DNA from: Belliella buryatensis
GTDB lineage: Bacteria; Bacteroidota; Bacteroidia; Cytophagales; Cyclobacteriaceae
Direction of reading: 5' to 3'
DNA length: 64,000 bases
Assembly: GCF_900188245.1 (NCBI RefSeq)
Contig: NZ_FZOK01000010.1
Coordinates: forward strand, 62,001 to 126,000
Under the pieces are notes generated by a model. That model had not been told where the DNA came from. It saw nothing but the letters and a program-made list of their open reading frames with translations, and made no database searches. Position 1 is the first letter of the stretch. Each line of letters opens with the position of its first letter. Positions 44,577 through 53,793 of this stretch are shown here, piece by piece. Both the position numbers and the translations under genes were made by a program.

Positions 44577-44610
44577 TTTCGGACAATTATATTTACAGTT
44601 TCGGACAATT
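44577..44610. repeat. Exact 12-bp direct repeat upstream of mlaE
   Basis: TTTCGGACAATT at 44577-44588 and 44599-44610, 22 bp apart (two helical turns), 94 bases before the chosen mlaE start. The first copy also forms a short inverted repeat GTCC...GGAC (44571-44584). Candidate regulator site. Confidence 0.4.
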
Positions 44611-44703
44611 TCAGATAAACTGATCAATGTCATACTTTTAACTGATTGACATTTTGAATTTATGCTTGTAAATTCTGCAAATTTGAGCAAGAACCAAATA
44701 AGC

Positions 44704-45480
44704 ATGCTGAAAACCTTTCAAATAGAGCAAAATGAATTCTTGAAGGAAATCGGAAACATTGCCAGATTTACTGGTAAGTTCTTCAGAACAGTCATCAAGC
44801 CGAAACAAGAATACAAGGAGTTTCTCAACCAATGTTTCTGGATCGGCTTCAAGACATTTACATTGGTGGGCATCACTGCATTCATCATGGGTTTGGTATT
44901 GACCATTCAGTCGAGACCAACTTTGGTAGAATTTGGTGCTGAATCCATGCTTCCAGCCATGGTTTCTGTTTCTTTGATACGTGAAATCGCCCCGGTCATC
45001 ACAGCATTGATCTGTGCGGGTAAAATCGGATCTGGAATCGGAGCCGAGTTAGGATCTATGCGCGTGACAGAGCAGATTGACGCTATGGAGGTATCAGGTA
45101 CCAATCCATTTAAATACCTAGTAGTAACGCGCGTAATGGCTGCAACCCTGATGGTACCTGTATTGAGTAGCTTGGCCAATGCCATTTCGCTCTATGGTGG
45201 TTACCTAGGTGTAAATATCAGAGGTAGTGTCAGCTGGAACCTCTATTGGTTCCAGGTATTTGATGCTTTAAGTTTTGGAGATTTGATTCCAGCTATTGTC
45301 AAAACTTTCTTCTTTGGTTTTGCCATAGGTATCATAGGCTGCTACATGGGCTATTATTCCAAAAAAGGAACAGAAGGAGTAGGTCGTTCCGCTACAACTG
45401 CTGTAATTGTAGCTTCCTTATTGGTCTTCATTATTGACTTGATTGCAGTACAAGTGACGGATTTATTGGGCTTGACATGA
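44704..45480 (+). CDS. mlaE: MlaE-family permease of an MCE lipid ABC transporter
   Basis: Inner-membrane permease for lipid traffic between inner and outer membranes. Start chosen at MLKTFQIEQNEF (258 residues, usual size); an ATG 14 codons earlier would add a non-conserved extension. Features: SRPTLVEFGAESMLPAMVSVSLIREIAPVITALICAGKIGSGIGAELGSMRVTEQIDAMEVSG, the conserved MlaE core with the coupling EQIDAME motif, and five to six helices. Overlaps mlaF by 4 bases (ATGA). Confidence 0.93.
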   Translation: MLKTFQIEQNEFLKEIGNIARFTGKFFRTVIKPKQEYKEFLNQCFWIGFKTFTLVGITAFIMGLVLTIQSRPTLVEFGAESMLPAMVSVSLIREIAPVITALICAGKIGSGIGAELGSMRVTEQIDAMEVSGTNPFKYLVVTRVMAATLMVPVLSSLANAISLYGGYLGVNIRGSVSWNLYWFQVFDALSFGDLIPAIVKTFFFGFAIGIIGCYMGYYSKKGTEGVGRSATTAVIVASLLVFIIDLIAVQVTDLLGLT

Positions 45481-46226
45481 TCGATATGAAAAATTCAACT
45501 CCCATAGTAGAAGTCAAAAATCTATATAAGTCCTTTGGAAGCAACCATGTGCTCAAAGACTTCAGCATGGAAGTTTCACCTGGCGAAAATATCGTAGTCT
45601 TAGGTAAATCTGGTTCTGGCAAATCAGTCCTGATCAAATGCATCATCAATCTGATTCAAGCCGATGCTGGATTGCTTAAAATCCTTAATCAATCCATTCA
45701 GGATATGGATGAAGATGAGGTAGATCAACTGAGGTCAGAAATTGGATTCCTTTTCCAAAGCAACGCCTTGTATGACTCCATGACCGTAAGGCAAAACTTG
45801 GAATTCCCACTAAGAAGGCATTGGAGTACCGACCATCGGAAACAAGGGGCGGAAAAAGCAGTATTAGAAGCATTGACAGATGTTGGGCTTGCACATACTA
45901 TCGATATGATGCCCGCAGAACTTTCAGGTGGAATGAAAAAAAGAGTAGCACTAGCACGTTCGCTGATTCTCAAACCTAAGGTGATTCTTTATGACGAGCC
46001 CACTACAGGACTTGATCCGATTACATCAAGAGAAATCTCAGAATTGATGGTACATGTTCAAAAAAAATATAATGCAACATCGATCATCATTTCTCATGAC
46101 ATGAACTGTATTCGCATTACTTCCAATCGGGTCATCATGTTGATCGATGGGAAAAATTATGCAGAAGATACATTTGAAAATTTAAAAAAATCAACGGATC
46201 CTAAAATCCGTGAATTCTTTGACTAG
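45477..46226 (+). CDS. mlaF: MlaF-family ATPase of an MCE lipid ABC transporter
   Basis: A 249-residue ABC ATPase. Walker A GKSGSGKS (43-50), signature ELSGGMKKRVALARS, Walker B VILYDEPTTGLD, and switch His in ISHDM. Start overlaps the mlaE stop. It is followed after 2 bases by the MCE-domain gene, so mlaE-F-D form one transporter. mlaC and mlaB partners are absent, as is common outside Proteobacteria. Confidence 0.95.
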   Translation: MIDMKNSTPIVEVKNLYKSFGSNHVLKDFSMEVSPGENIVVLGKSGSGKSVLIKCIINLIQADAGLLKILNQSIQDMDEDEVDQLRSEIGFLFQSNALYDSMTVRQNLEFPLRRHWSTDHRKQGAEKAVLEALTDVGLAHTIDMMPAELSGGMKKRVALARSLILKPKVILYDEPTTGLDPITSREISELMVHVQKKYNATSIIISHDMNCIRITSNRVIMLIDGKNYAEDTFENLKKSTDPKIREFFD

Positions 46227-46228
46227 CC

Positions 46229-47191
46229 ATGAAAGAAAAAAAAGAATTGAATAGCGCAAAACTTGGACTAATGGTCATAGCTGGTGTCCTATTCCTAGTT
46301 TTTTCTCTATATATGATTGGGAAAAACCAAAATCTATTTGGCTCTTCTGTTGAAGTTGTGGCTGTGATGGACAATGTCAATGGACTCGTACCTGGCAACA
46401 ATGTCCGATTCAAAGGAATGGATATCGGCACAGTAAAATCTATCGATATGGTCAACGATTCCTCTATATTCGTTTACTTTTTGGTCAAAAGAAAAATGCA
46501 ACCAAATATCAAGCAAAATGCTTTGACTTCTATCAATACAGATGGATTAATGGGGAACAAAATTCTTCAAATAATTCCTCAAGATGGAGATGCTAGGCCA
46601 ATAATTGAAGGAGATACGCTATACCCGCAAGATGTTCTCAGTACTGATGAAATGCTGAAAAGGCTTGGCTCCACGGGGGATTATTTTGAACGCATAGCTG
46701 TCAATCTTTACGATATCACCAATAAACTCAATCAAAGCGAGGCACTATGGAAAGTACTTTCTGATCAAGAAATGACAGCTGATATCAAAAGTACTATCAA
46801 GGAACTTAATCTAGCTAGTCGCAATGCTACGGCTATGACGAAATCAGGCTTGGACTTGTTGAAAAAATTAGAAGTGGGTGAGGGGTTGGTCCATACTGCG
46901 TTTACAAATGAAACGCTAAGCGAACAATTGATAGCTTCTATGGATAATGTCATACAAACCAGTGAAAATGCCGTCACCTTGATAGCTGAAATCAGAAACT
47001 GGCTGACTGAAATTCAAGAAGCAGAAGGAACGGTAAACCTAATTCTCCAAGATAGTGCTTTAAGAGCTGAAATTCAGCAAACTATATCCAACCTTGAATC
47101 AGGAACTGACAACTTCAATCAGAATATGGAAGCCTTAAAACAGAATTTTCTATTCAGAAGGTATTTCCGTAGGCTGGAGAAAAAAGAGTAG
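46229..47191 (+). CDS. mlaD: MlaD-type MCE-domain substrate-binding protein
   Basis: A 320-residue protein anchored by one N-terminal helix (about 9-29). The MCE domain follows (VEVVAVMDNVNGLVPGNNVRFKGMDIGTVKSIDMVNDSSIFVYF, about 40-85, then LMGNKILQIIPQDG). The C-terminal half is helical and coiled-coil-like, as in MlaD/PqiB relatives that form a hexameric ring or tube. Third gene of the lipid transporter operon. Confidence 0.93.
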   Translation: MKEKKELNSAKLGLMVIAGVLFLVFSLYMIGKNQNLFGSSVEVVAVMDNVNGLVPGNNVRFKGMDIGTVKSIDMVNDSSIFVYFLVKRKMQPNIKQNALTSINTDGLMGNKILQIIPQDGDARPIIEGDTLYPQDVLSTDEMLKRLGSTGDYFERIAVNLYDITNKLNQSEALWKVLSDQEMTADIKSTIKELNLASRNATAMTKSGLDLLKKLEVGEGLVHTAFTNETLSEQLIASMDNVIQTSENAVTLIAEIRNWLTEIQEAEGTVNLILQDSALRAEIQQTISNLESGTDNFNQNMEALKQNFLFRRYFRRLEKKE

Positions 47192-47207
47192 AGTAAAATC
47201 AAATGAA

Positions 47208-47861
47208 CTAGTTTCTACCATTCCACATCTTCAAGCCTCCTTCAAATGCCATATGGTTGTTGCCTAATCTACATTTCTCAGGGACTTTGCTCAGGTGTTT
47301 GGAATTACCTCCACCTAGGACAATTTCATCTGGATTGAATGCTGTATCAAAACGTCTGACAACATAATTCACATGCTTATTCCATTTGACCAAGCCTAGT
47401 TTTTTGAATCCACGCTTGCCTACATAATCTTCAAATACACCCTTCTTGTAAGACAAATGCGCTAATTCCATGGGAACCACATGACCCTCACTGACCAAGG
47501 CCGAACCAAGTCCAGTACCCAAGCCTAAAAATAACATGGTCCCCTTGTCATAAGAGCCAAGTGCTTGCATGGCCGCGTCATTGAGGATTTTTACAGGTTT
47601 ACCAAAAGCTGACTCAAAGTCAAAACCTCTCCAGCCTCCACCTAGATTGACGGGTTCGGAAGCAATTTTTCCATTTTTTACCACACCAGGAAATCCTATG
47701 GAAATCACTTCAAAGTCCCAATCTTCTGTGTACCGCTTCACCTCAGCGACCATAAAACTAGGATTCATAAAATTTCCTGATGGGATTTTTCTTCTTTCCT
47801 CTCCATTATTTACCCTAACCTTCACATTGGATCCACCGATGTCTATGACAAGTATTTTCAA
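47208..47861 (-). CDS. ROK-family (polyphosphate-glucokinase-like) sugar kinase
   Basis: A 217-residue actin-fold kinase. ATP phosphate 1 motif VIDIGGSNVKV (4-14); GFPGVVKNGKIASEPVNLGGGWRGFDFESAFG matching ROK sugar-binding loops; a phosphate 2 region LFLGLGTGLGSALVSEG; and the C-terminal DEIVLGGGNSKHL adenosine site. It lacks the ROK zinc-binding Cys cluster, as do the shorter polyphosphate glucokinase relatives. Glucose is the likely substrate, ATP or polyphosphate the donor. Converges with the MlaD gene. Confidence 0.82.
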   Translation of the reverse strand: MKILVIDIGGSNVKVRVNNGEERRKIPSGNFMNPSFMVAEVKRYTEDWDFEVISIGFPGVVKNGKIASEPVNLGGGWRGFDFESAFGKPVKILNDAAMQALGSYDKGTMLFLGLGTGLGSALVSEGHVVPMELAHLSYKKGVFEDYVGKRGFKKLGLVKWNKHVNYVVRRFDTAFNPDEIVLGGGNSKHLSKVPEKCRLGNNHMAFEGGLKMWNGRN

Positions 47862-48204
47862 AATTGATGCGTTTATAGTTCTTCTAGCTAAAACTAAATC
47901 AATTTTTCTTTATATCCAATCTTGTCATTGGACTTAAATATTCGCTATATCTAAGAAAAAAATCTTGATCTATAGCTCCAAATGGTAACACTTCAACTTG
48001 GCTCTTTTAAAGCTTACCTAATAAAAAAGCTGTCTCCTCAAACAATATTGACTTCAGCAACTCAGAGTTATAGCATAGGCAGTTCCCTGATGAGTTGATG
48101 TCGAAATTGAGTATGCCAGACATACTGAAATTTTAAAAATGAATCTTTCGCAATTCAGCTATGTTTGGAACTTGAAATGGAAATCCCAAAATCCAATTGT
48201 AAAA

Positions 48205-49650
48205 ATGAATATACCAGATCTATCATATACCTATAGCAATCTTCCTCTGCAATTTTTTTCCTTACAAAACCCCATTCCAGTTAAATCACCTGAAATGCTC
48301 CTTTTCAATCATGAATTAGTAGAGCAATTGGGTATTGATGATCTTCAAATTAACGATTGGTTAAAAATATGCTCAGGTAATCAAATAATCCCTAATTCTA
48401 AACCTTTGGCTCAAGCTTATGCAGGGCATCAATTTGGTAATTTCACCATGCTAGGAGATGGAAGGGCTATTTTATTAGGAGAAAAAAGAGGTAAAGATGG
48501 CTTGCTTTACGACATACAGCTCAAAGGTTCTGGCAGAACACCCTTTTCCCGTGGTGGTGATGGAAGAGCGACTGTAAAAGCCATGCTCAGAGAATACCTG
48601 ATTTCAGAGGCCATGCATGGACTGGGAATCCCAACTTCGCGTTCATTAGCTGTCGTAAAAACAGGGGAGCAAGTTTACAGAGAGAAAAATTATGATGGTG
48701 CTATCCTTACGAGAGTGGCTAAAAGTCATCTTCGCGTGGGTACTTTTGAATACGCTTATCAATTTACAACTTTGGAAGATCAAAAGGCACTTACGAAATA
48801 CGCTATCTACAGACATTTTCCCGAATTAAAAGATGCTGATAATCCAGCCCTAGAATTGTTAAAAGCTGTTCAGCAGCTACAAATCAGATTGATTGTAGCA
48901 TGGATGCGAGTCGGTTTCATTCATGGTGTCATGAATACGGATAACATGACCATCAGTGGTCAAACAATCGATTATGGCCCATGTGCATTCATGAATGCCT
49001 ATGATCCACAGACAGTTTTTAGTAGCATTGATTCTTCAGGGAGATATGCCTTCGGCAACCAACCCAAAATTGCTCAGTGGAACCTTTCTCGCTTGGCAAT
49101 AGCATTGGTCAATCAAATCGATGAAGATCAAGATAAAGCTGTTCAATTGGCTCAAGATGTCATCAACAACTTTCCTCAATCTTATCAAAGTGAATACCTT
49201 GGGATGATGCGTGACAAACTGGGATGGCTAGGAGAGGAGGAAGGTGATCAGCTTTTAATAGATGACCTTTTGCATATGATGCAAAGATTCCAAGCTGACT
49301 ACACCAATACATTTTTAGGTATTGCTTCAGGAGAGTTTCAAGATGAAAAACTATTTGAAAGCCTCGAATATCAAGACTGGTATATGAACTGGCTGAAAAG
49401 AGCAAGTCAAAATGGCCGCCCGTTAGAAGAAGCAATCACACAAATGAATCAATACAATCCACAATTTATTCCAAGAAATGATAAAGTCGAAGCAGCGCTA
49501 GATTTAGCTGCTGAAGTTAATGATTTCAGTTTATTTAAAAAATTACTGGATGTTCTTCAAGATCCATACACACCGAAAATAGGATATACCGCTTATCAAT
49601 TTCCACCACAAAATCGAGATGAAGGTTATCAAACATTCTGTGGAACTTGA
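48205..49650 (+). CDS. selO: Protein adenylyltransferase SelO
   Basis: Pseudokinase-fold enzyme that transfers AMP to Ser/Thr/Tyr of target proteins in redox stress. Start chosen at MNIPDLSYTYSNLPLQFF (481 residues); an ATG 22 codons earlier is possible. Family blocks: QAYAGHQFGNFTMLGDGRAILLGE, LKGSGRTPFSRGGDGRATVKAMLREYLISEAMHGLGI, RVAKSHLRVGTFEYA, HGVMNTDNMTISG and IDYGPCAFM. The C-terminus is QTFCGT, keeping the conserved Cys (Sec in some eukaryotes). The 277-base gap upstream holds no other gene. Confidence 0.95.
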   Translation: MNIPDLSYTYSNLPLQFFSLQNPIPVKSPEMLLFNHELVEQLGIDDLQINDWLKICSGNQIIPNSKPLAQAYAGHQFGNFTMLGDGRAILLGEKRGKDGLLYDIQLKGSGRTPFSRGGDGRATVKAMLREYLISEAMHGLGIPTSRSLAVVKTGEQVYREKNYDGAILTRVAKSHLRVGTFEYAYQFTTLEDQKALTKYAIYRHFPELKDADNPALELLKAVQQLQIRLIVAWMRVGFIHGVMNTDNMTISGQTIDYGPCAFMNAYDPQTVFSSIDSSGRYAFGNQPKIAQWNLSRLAIALVNQIDEDQDKAVQLAQDVINNFPQSYQSEYLGMMRDKLGWLGEEEGDQLLIDDLLHMMQRFQADYTNTFLGIASGEFQDEKLFESLEYQDWYMNWLKRASQNGRPLEEAITQMNQYNPQFIPRNDKVEAALDLAAEVNDFSLFKKLLDVLQDPYTPKIGYTAYQFPPQNRDEGYQTFCGT

Positions 49651-49707
49651 TAAAAAATGCTATTTTGCAAGCAGATAGAAACCACCCCAAAATATTAAAC
49701 CACAGAC

Positions 49708-50112
49708 ATGATCATCAGAGAAATCAGCCTAGAGGAAGCCTTGCCTATTAGGCACCTAGCCATGTGGCCTGACAAAGACCTTGACTTTGTGAGGGTTCCA
49801 GGAGACGAAGAAGCCACACATCTAGGCCTTTTTGCCAATAGGGAACTGATTTCTGTAGTGTCCGTCTTCAAAAAAGAAGATGGAGCTCAATTTCGAAAAT
49901 TTGCAACCCTTCCAAAACACCAAGGCAAAGGCTATGGGAGCAAATTGCTAGTCTATATGATCGGATTTATGCAAAAGCGAGATGTCCCTAAAATTTGGTG
50001 CAATGCAAGGGTGTCGAAAGTTGACTTTTATTCAAACTTTGGCTTGGTTACAACCACAAAAACTTTTCAAAAAGCAGGAATGGATTATGTGGTGATGGAA
50101 AAAATGCTCTGA
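49708..50112 (+). CDS. GNAT-family N-acetyltransferase
   Basis: A 134-residue GNAT protein: N-terminal strand/helix MIIREISLEEALPIRHLAMWP, motif A ATLPKHQGKGYGSKLLVYM with the CoA-binding Q-G-G pattern, and the ending VDFYSNFGLVTTTKTFQKAGMDYVVMEK. Substrate unknown. Read in the same direction as selO with a 57-base gap. Confidence 0.87.
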   Translation: MIIREISLEEALPIRHLAMWPDKDLDFVRVPGDEEATHLGLFANRELISVVSVFKKEDGAQFRKFATLPKHQGKGYGSKLLVYMIGFMQKRDVPKIWCNARVSKVDFYSNFGLVTTTKTFQKAGMDYVVMEKML

Positions 50113-50142
50113 GAGTTCTTTTTAATTAGTAAAGCTAATTCA

Positions 50143-50168
50143 AGCTAAGACACAAAAAAGTCTTAGCT
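50143..50168. terminator. Hairpin after the GNAT gene
   Basis: Perfect 9-bp stem AGCTAAGAC / GTCTTAGCT with an A-rich 8-nt loop. No T-tract follows on either strand, so termination strength is doubtful. Confidence 0.5.
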
Positions 50169-50193
50169 AAAAGAGCAAATATCTATAAGATCA

Positions 50194-50227
50194 GTAACAT
50201 CCGCTAAACCCGTGTCACCGGCGTTAC
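50194..50227. repeat. GC-rich element with GTAAC...GTTAC ends
   Basis: A 34-base GC-rich island in AT-rich DNA, bounded by GTAAC and GTTAC inverted ends. The left side GTAACATCCGC resembles TAACTTGTCCGC at 7930. See the dispersed-repeat finding. Confidence 0.35.
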
Positions 50228-50299
50228 ATCTCAAATTGTAATTCCCACTAAGACGAAAAGAAATTTTTGAATATTAGCTTACTCTTAATAAACTACAAA

Positions 50300-51553
50300 T
50301 CATCTATTAAATGGCAATTCATTGACAAACCTAAATCCACGATTCATCAACAGGTAATCAGCTTTAATTTTTCGTTTTGCACTTACTTGGTATTGATTAT
50401 TACCAATAGTAGTCGTCAGTGAATAGGTGCCGTCTTCTAACTCCGTAACGAATAGCTGATATGGATCTTCTTGTTCTGAAGAGGATACAAAATTGATTTC
50501 ACCCTCATTCCATATTTGCTCAATGGTGTAGTAATTTTTTGTTTTTGCACGATTGATTGTCATGATCGTTTGCCCCTGGATGATGACTTTTTCCCAATGT
50601 GCAGTTGCTGATAGGTTTTCTTTGCCTTCAATTTCAAAATGCGTTACTTCATATACGCCTTCCCATTCGTTGAGATAAGTCCTGAATGACTGGCTAGCAA
50701 CATGACCATAAGCAAGGCTCAATGGAATCAGCGCTACAAGGATAGTTTTTGCACCATAATAGGCTATTTTATCCCACTTACTTACCAATGGATAGGATAT
50801 AGAGCGAATCTGAGTTGGTTGATGTAAGATAAAAAATGAAATCAGTGACTTGAAATATGGCAAAGCTATCAATATAGAAAACATCAATAAATGACCTGAA
50901 AATAACTTTACCGGAACATCAAAAGAAAGATTCACAATAAAAATATTGGTACAAACAGCTATGGAAAGTAAAGCCCCTAATAATACAGTTCTCCTAAATA
51001 GCAGCAACATACCCGCAAGGATTTCAGACACTCCCATAAAACCCTTATATAATGATGAATACCCAAAAAACCTCCATGCAAGCCCCATAGGTGAAGATTC
51101 GCCATATGTAGTTTCTAAAGCCATCAAACTAGGACTTGGAAACTGACCATGCAAAAACTTAATCACTCCATAAGACACCAATGTAATACCAATAAAATAC
51201 CGCGCATAAACCAATGCAGCAGGATAGACCTTGTGAATAAAATCATATTTTCTAAAAACAAGCCTAATTACCAACACAATAATCACAGCTACCAAAGAAT
51301 AGCTCAATAAGGCAACATAATCTAAGGTGGTATCCCCACTGCCATTCATTTCCTGATAACTTACAGGCTTGTAACCTAAAAGGTACTCGGCAGTCCAAAT
51401 ATTAAGTTTGGCTTTGAAATTATTGATCTGCTTTCCCAGTAATTGATAACCATAAGGCATGTAGTTGATTGGAAATGGAAAACAATAAATAAAAATGTAC
51501 ATCGCTAAAAAGAGCTTAGGAAATGTTTTGAAATTGTATAAAATTCTGTTCAT
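50300..51553 (-). CDS. DoxX-like polytopic membrane protein
   Basis: A 417-residue inner-membrane protein. Hydrophobic helices span about 12-30, 78-100, 114-132, 172-200, 210-230 and 270-290. The stretch YARYFIGITLVSYGVIKFLHGQFP, then GFMGVSEILAGMLLLFRRTVLLGALLS, follows the four-helix DoxX pattern. A C-terminal soluble part of about 125 residues (LNEWEGVYEVTHFEIEGKEN onwards) is mostly beta. Function unknown; DoxX relatives take part in respiratory or redox membrane complexes. Confidence 0.75.
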   Translation of the reverse strand: MNRILYNFKTFPKLFLAMYIFIYCFPFPINYMPYGYQLLGKQINNFKAKLNIWTAEYLLGYKPVSYQEMNGSGDTTLDYVALLSYSLVAVIIVLVIRLVFRKYDFIHKVYPAALVYARYFIGITLVSYGVIKFLHGQFPSPSLMALETTYGESSPMGLAWRFFGYSSLYKGFMGVSEILAGMLLLFRRTVLLGALLSIAVCTNIFIVNLSFDVPVKLFSGHLLMFSILIALPYFKSLISFFILHQPTQIRSISYPLVSKWDKIAYYGAKTILVALIPLSLAYGHVASQSFRTYLNEWEGVYEVTHFEIEGKENLSATAHWEKVIIQGQTIMTINRAKTKNYYTIEQIWNEGEINFVSSSEQEDPYQLFVTELEDGTYSLTTTIGNNQYQVSAKRKIKADYLLMNRGFRFVNELPFNR

Positions 51554-52039
51554 AGCCTTAAATATTTAAAAGCAAGTAAATGAATTTCTTGGTAAGTCAT
51601 CAATTAAAAAATCTTAAATTTTGTTAGTCAATGTTCAAAACAATTTAGAATTAAATCTTATTGTAACAATATGAAAATAATGACTTTGGTGATATTTATC
51701 TCCCTTCTTATAGTTCACAGATCCATGACAATGAATCCATTAATCTTTAATTTTGGAACCAAATTCAAAGAATTGGAATAATCTTATCAGATAAAAAATA
51801 GGGGGAATTTAAACTTTGGAAAGATTACATCAAATTTATTTAAAAGCGTAGGTATCATTCTTTTCAAAATTAAATCTTCTAATACCGCTGCATTTAATTC
51901 GCTTATATTCAAAATATTATATTTCAAAATACATTGATCCCAATATTTATTCTTTTAATAGTTTGTTTGAAAGTGGGATTATTTGTCAAACTTATTTTTT
52001 CTTTTCCGTATAACAAACTAGGTATCATAAGAAAGTTTT
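51554..52039. other. Intergenic gap without recognised gene
   Basis: 486 bases of AT-rich DNA between divergent genes. I see no credible open frame, RNA gene or long repeat. Promoters for both neighbours should lie here but no convincing paired TTG/TAnnTTTG was found. Confidence 0.5.
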
Positions 52040-52849
52040 ATGTTTAAAATAATCAAATCAATCCTTCTACTAGCCTCAGTAATGTTTTTAGCTTCAAGTT
52101 GTGCAGTACATTATGTTGGAACATGGCAGAATTATGATGAGGGAAAGGAATTAACCGATGAAGGCAATTATGCTATAAAAAATGATACCATAGGGATCTC
52201 CCACGCCTTCAATACAAGCAGTGGAAAGATTCAGATCAGAATGGAAAATTATTCAAATAAGCCACTACTAATCAATCTGACCAAATCCGCAATGACTGTC
52301 AATGGAAAGGCTATGGGCTTTGTTGATGGAAAGTCGACTATTTTCGGAAATTTGAATACTTTTGGAACAGGTGAATTTGGCGCAATTAGCTATTTGAATG
52401 CAGAAATGCAAACAACACCCAATACCATTATTATTCCTCCATTCTCTTTTGCTGAAGGACAATACACAAATATCAGAGTAGAAAAGCAAATGGTAATAGG
52501 GGAGAAATTTGACGGGAATTGGACTACCTATCCTCTATTTGATGAACCCATGTACATGAAAGTACTATTTTATAATCAGGATGACAGCCCGCTGAAACTT
52601 ACCAGTTTTATCAATTACTCCTTATTGGATAAAAACAATCAGCCAGAAGTAACCAATACTTTAACACAAAACTTTTACTTATCAAGTTATGCAAGGCTGA
52701 GTAATATTAGCCGCAAAACTTTAGATCAAAAATTAATCTCTCGAGAAGACATGTCCACTTACTATGAACTTAAAGGATTAGGCTTCTTGGGAGGCTTATT
52801 ACTAGGGGCGATTATAGTAGGAGCTATTGTAGGAGAGCCAGAGGAGTAG
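52040..52849 (+). CDS. Uncharacterised lipoprotein with C-terminal glycine-zipper helix
   Basis: A 269-residue lipoprotein (lipobox FLASSC, Cys21). The middle is a beta-rich domain resembling immunoglobulin-like folds (IQIRMENYSNKPLLINLTKSAMTVNG; FAEGQYTNIRVEKQMV). The C-terminus holds a hydrophobic Gly-rich helix (LGFLGGLLLGAIIVGAIVG, about 247-265), which may insert in the membrane. No family recognised. Confidence 0.72.
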   Translation: MFKIIKSILLLASVMFLASSCAVHYVGTWQNYDEGKELTDEGNYAIKNDTIGISHAFNTSSGKIQIRMENYSNKPLLINLTKSAMTVNGKAMGFVDGKSTIFGNLNTFGTGEFGAISYLNAEMQTTPNTIIIPPFSFAEGQYTNIRVEKQMVIGEKFDGNWTTYPLFDEPMYMKVLFYNQDDSPLKLTSFINYSLLDKNNQPEVTNTLTQNFYLSSYARLSNISRKTLDQKLISREDMSTYYELKGLGFLGGLLLGAIIVGAIVGEPEE

Positions 52850-53033
52850 TGATCTTGTTTTATAATTATTTATAGCATTTCCTAAGCGATTTAGTACCTA
52901 CTTCGTTTACTCAACTATCAGAATTCTCAGTCCATGGGTAAGCCTTCTCAAGTTTGAGTTGAAACTTTATACCTAATAGAGCTAATAATATAATTTCCTT
53001 ATTTTAGCGCTATAAACTCAATAGTCAGTAATA

Positions 53034-53537
53034 ATGAGCTTCTTCAAAGAATTACCAAAAAAGCTTCCATTGAAATTATTAATATTTCTATGCATGCTAT
53101 TGAATATAAGCATTGCATCAGCCCAAGATCAGACATCAGGACCTTTCAATATCATTCAAATTGAAGGGATTAGAGTTTTTGGTAAATCCATAGATCACCA
53201 AACGAGATGCGTGCATTGGCATTCTAACTTAGATGTCATTGCTATCAAATTCAAATGCTGCGATAAGTATTATCCTTGCTTTTCCTGTCATGAAGAAGAG
53301 GCCGACCATGAGCATCAGGTTTGGCCAAAGGCTGAGTTTAATCAAAAAGCTATCCTCTGTGGCGTTTGTGGTCATGAACTTAGTGTAACAGATTACATGA
53401 ACGCCAACAATACATGTCCAAAATGTGAAGCCAGCTTCAATCCAGGCTGTAGCAATCATTACCACCTGTATTTTGATGTGGAAGAAAAGAAAAAAATAAA
53501 GACAAAAAAGATTAATAAACATGAAAAAAGTCGGTAA
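53034..53537 (+). CDS. CHY-type zinc-finger protein with N-terminal signal peptide
   Basis: A 167-residue protein. Residues 1-30 form a classical signal peptide (KK, hydrophobic core, ASA cleavage before Gln31). The rest is a CHY zinc finger: RCVHWHS (Cys59, His61, His63), KFKCCDKYYPCFSCHEEEADHEH (Cys75, Cys76, Cys82, Cys85, His86, His92), CGVC (109/112), CPKC (128/131) and FNPGCSNHYHLYF (Cys139, His142, His144). All expected ligands are present. Relatives (yeast Hot13, bacterial short forms) bind zinc and act in cytosol or mitochondrial intermembrane space; most bacterial forms have no signal. The Lys-rich tail is unusual. Confidence 0.88.
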   Translation: MSFFKELPKKLPLKLLIFLCMLLNISIASAQDQTSGPFNIIQIEGIRVFGKSIDHQTRCVHWHSNLDVIAIKFKCCDKYYPCFSCHEEEADHEHQVWPKAEFNQKAILCGVCGHELSVTDYMNANNTCPKCEASFNPGCSNHYHLYFDVEEKKKIKTKKINKHEKSR

Positions 53538-53562
53538 ACCTATGACAGATCAACCGACTTTT
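53526..53562. terminator. Terminator overlapping the end of the CHY gene
   Basis: Perfect 10-bp stem AAAAGTCGGT (53526-53535) / ACCGACTTTT (53553-53562) with a 17-nt loop. It includes the CHY stop codon and stands five bases from the csbD-like stop, so it can serve both converging genes. Confidence 0.75.
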
Positions 53563-53566
53563 CCAA

Positions 53567-53758
53567 TTAGATGGTTTCAATGAACTTATTCACTTCTTCT
53601 TTAGACTTACCAGTTTTCTTCTGGATTTTGCCAAGCAACTCATCTTCCTTACCTTCTACATAGACTAGATCATCATCAGTAAGGTCACCATACTTCTGTT
53701 TGAGTTTACCCTTTATTTGATTCCAATTTCCCTTCATTTTATCTTTTATCGCAGTCAT
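53567..53758 (-). CDS. CsbD-family stress protein
   Basis: A 63-residue cytoplasmic protein: KMKGNWNQIKGKLKQKYGDLTDDDLVYVEGKEDELLGKIQKKTGKSKEEVNKFI matches CsbD proteins, induced by general stress in many bacteria; the molecular role is unknown. It follows the charged protein gene at 53794 by 35 bases, likely in one unit. Confidence 0.9.
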   Translation of the reverse strand: MTAIKDKMKGNWNQIKGKLKQKYGDLTDDDLVYVEGKEDELLGKIQKKTGKSKEEVNKFIETI

Positions 53759-53793
53759 ATTTTTCTTGTTTATAAGATTTAATATTGCATTAA

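Noticed and set aside
44662-44703. Longer mlaE start
   Set aside because: The extra 14 residues do not match the family and the shorter form has standard length.
50194-50227. GC-rich element considered as tRNA fragment or phage attachment site
   Set aside because: No acceptor stem or anticodon arm is visible and no integrase gene lies nearby.
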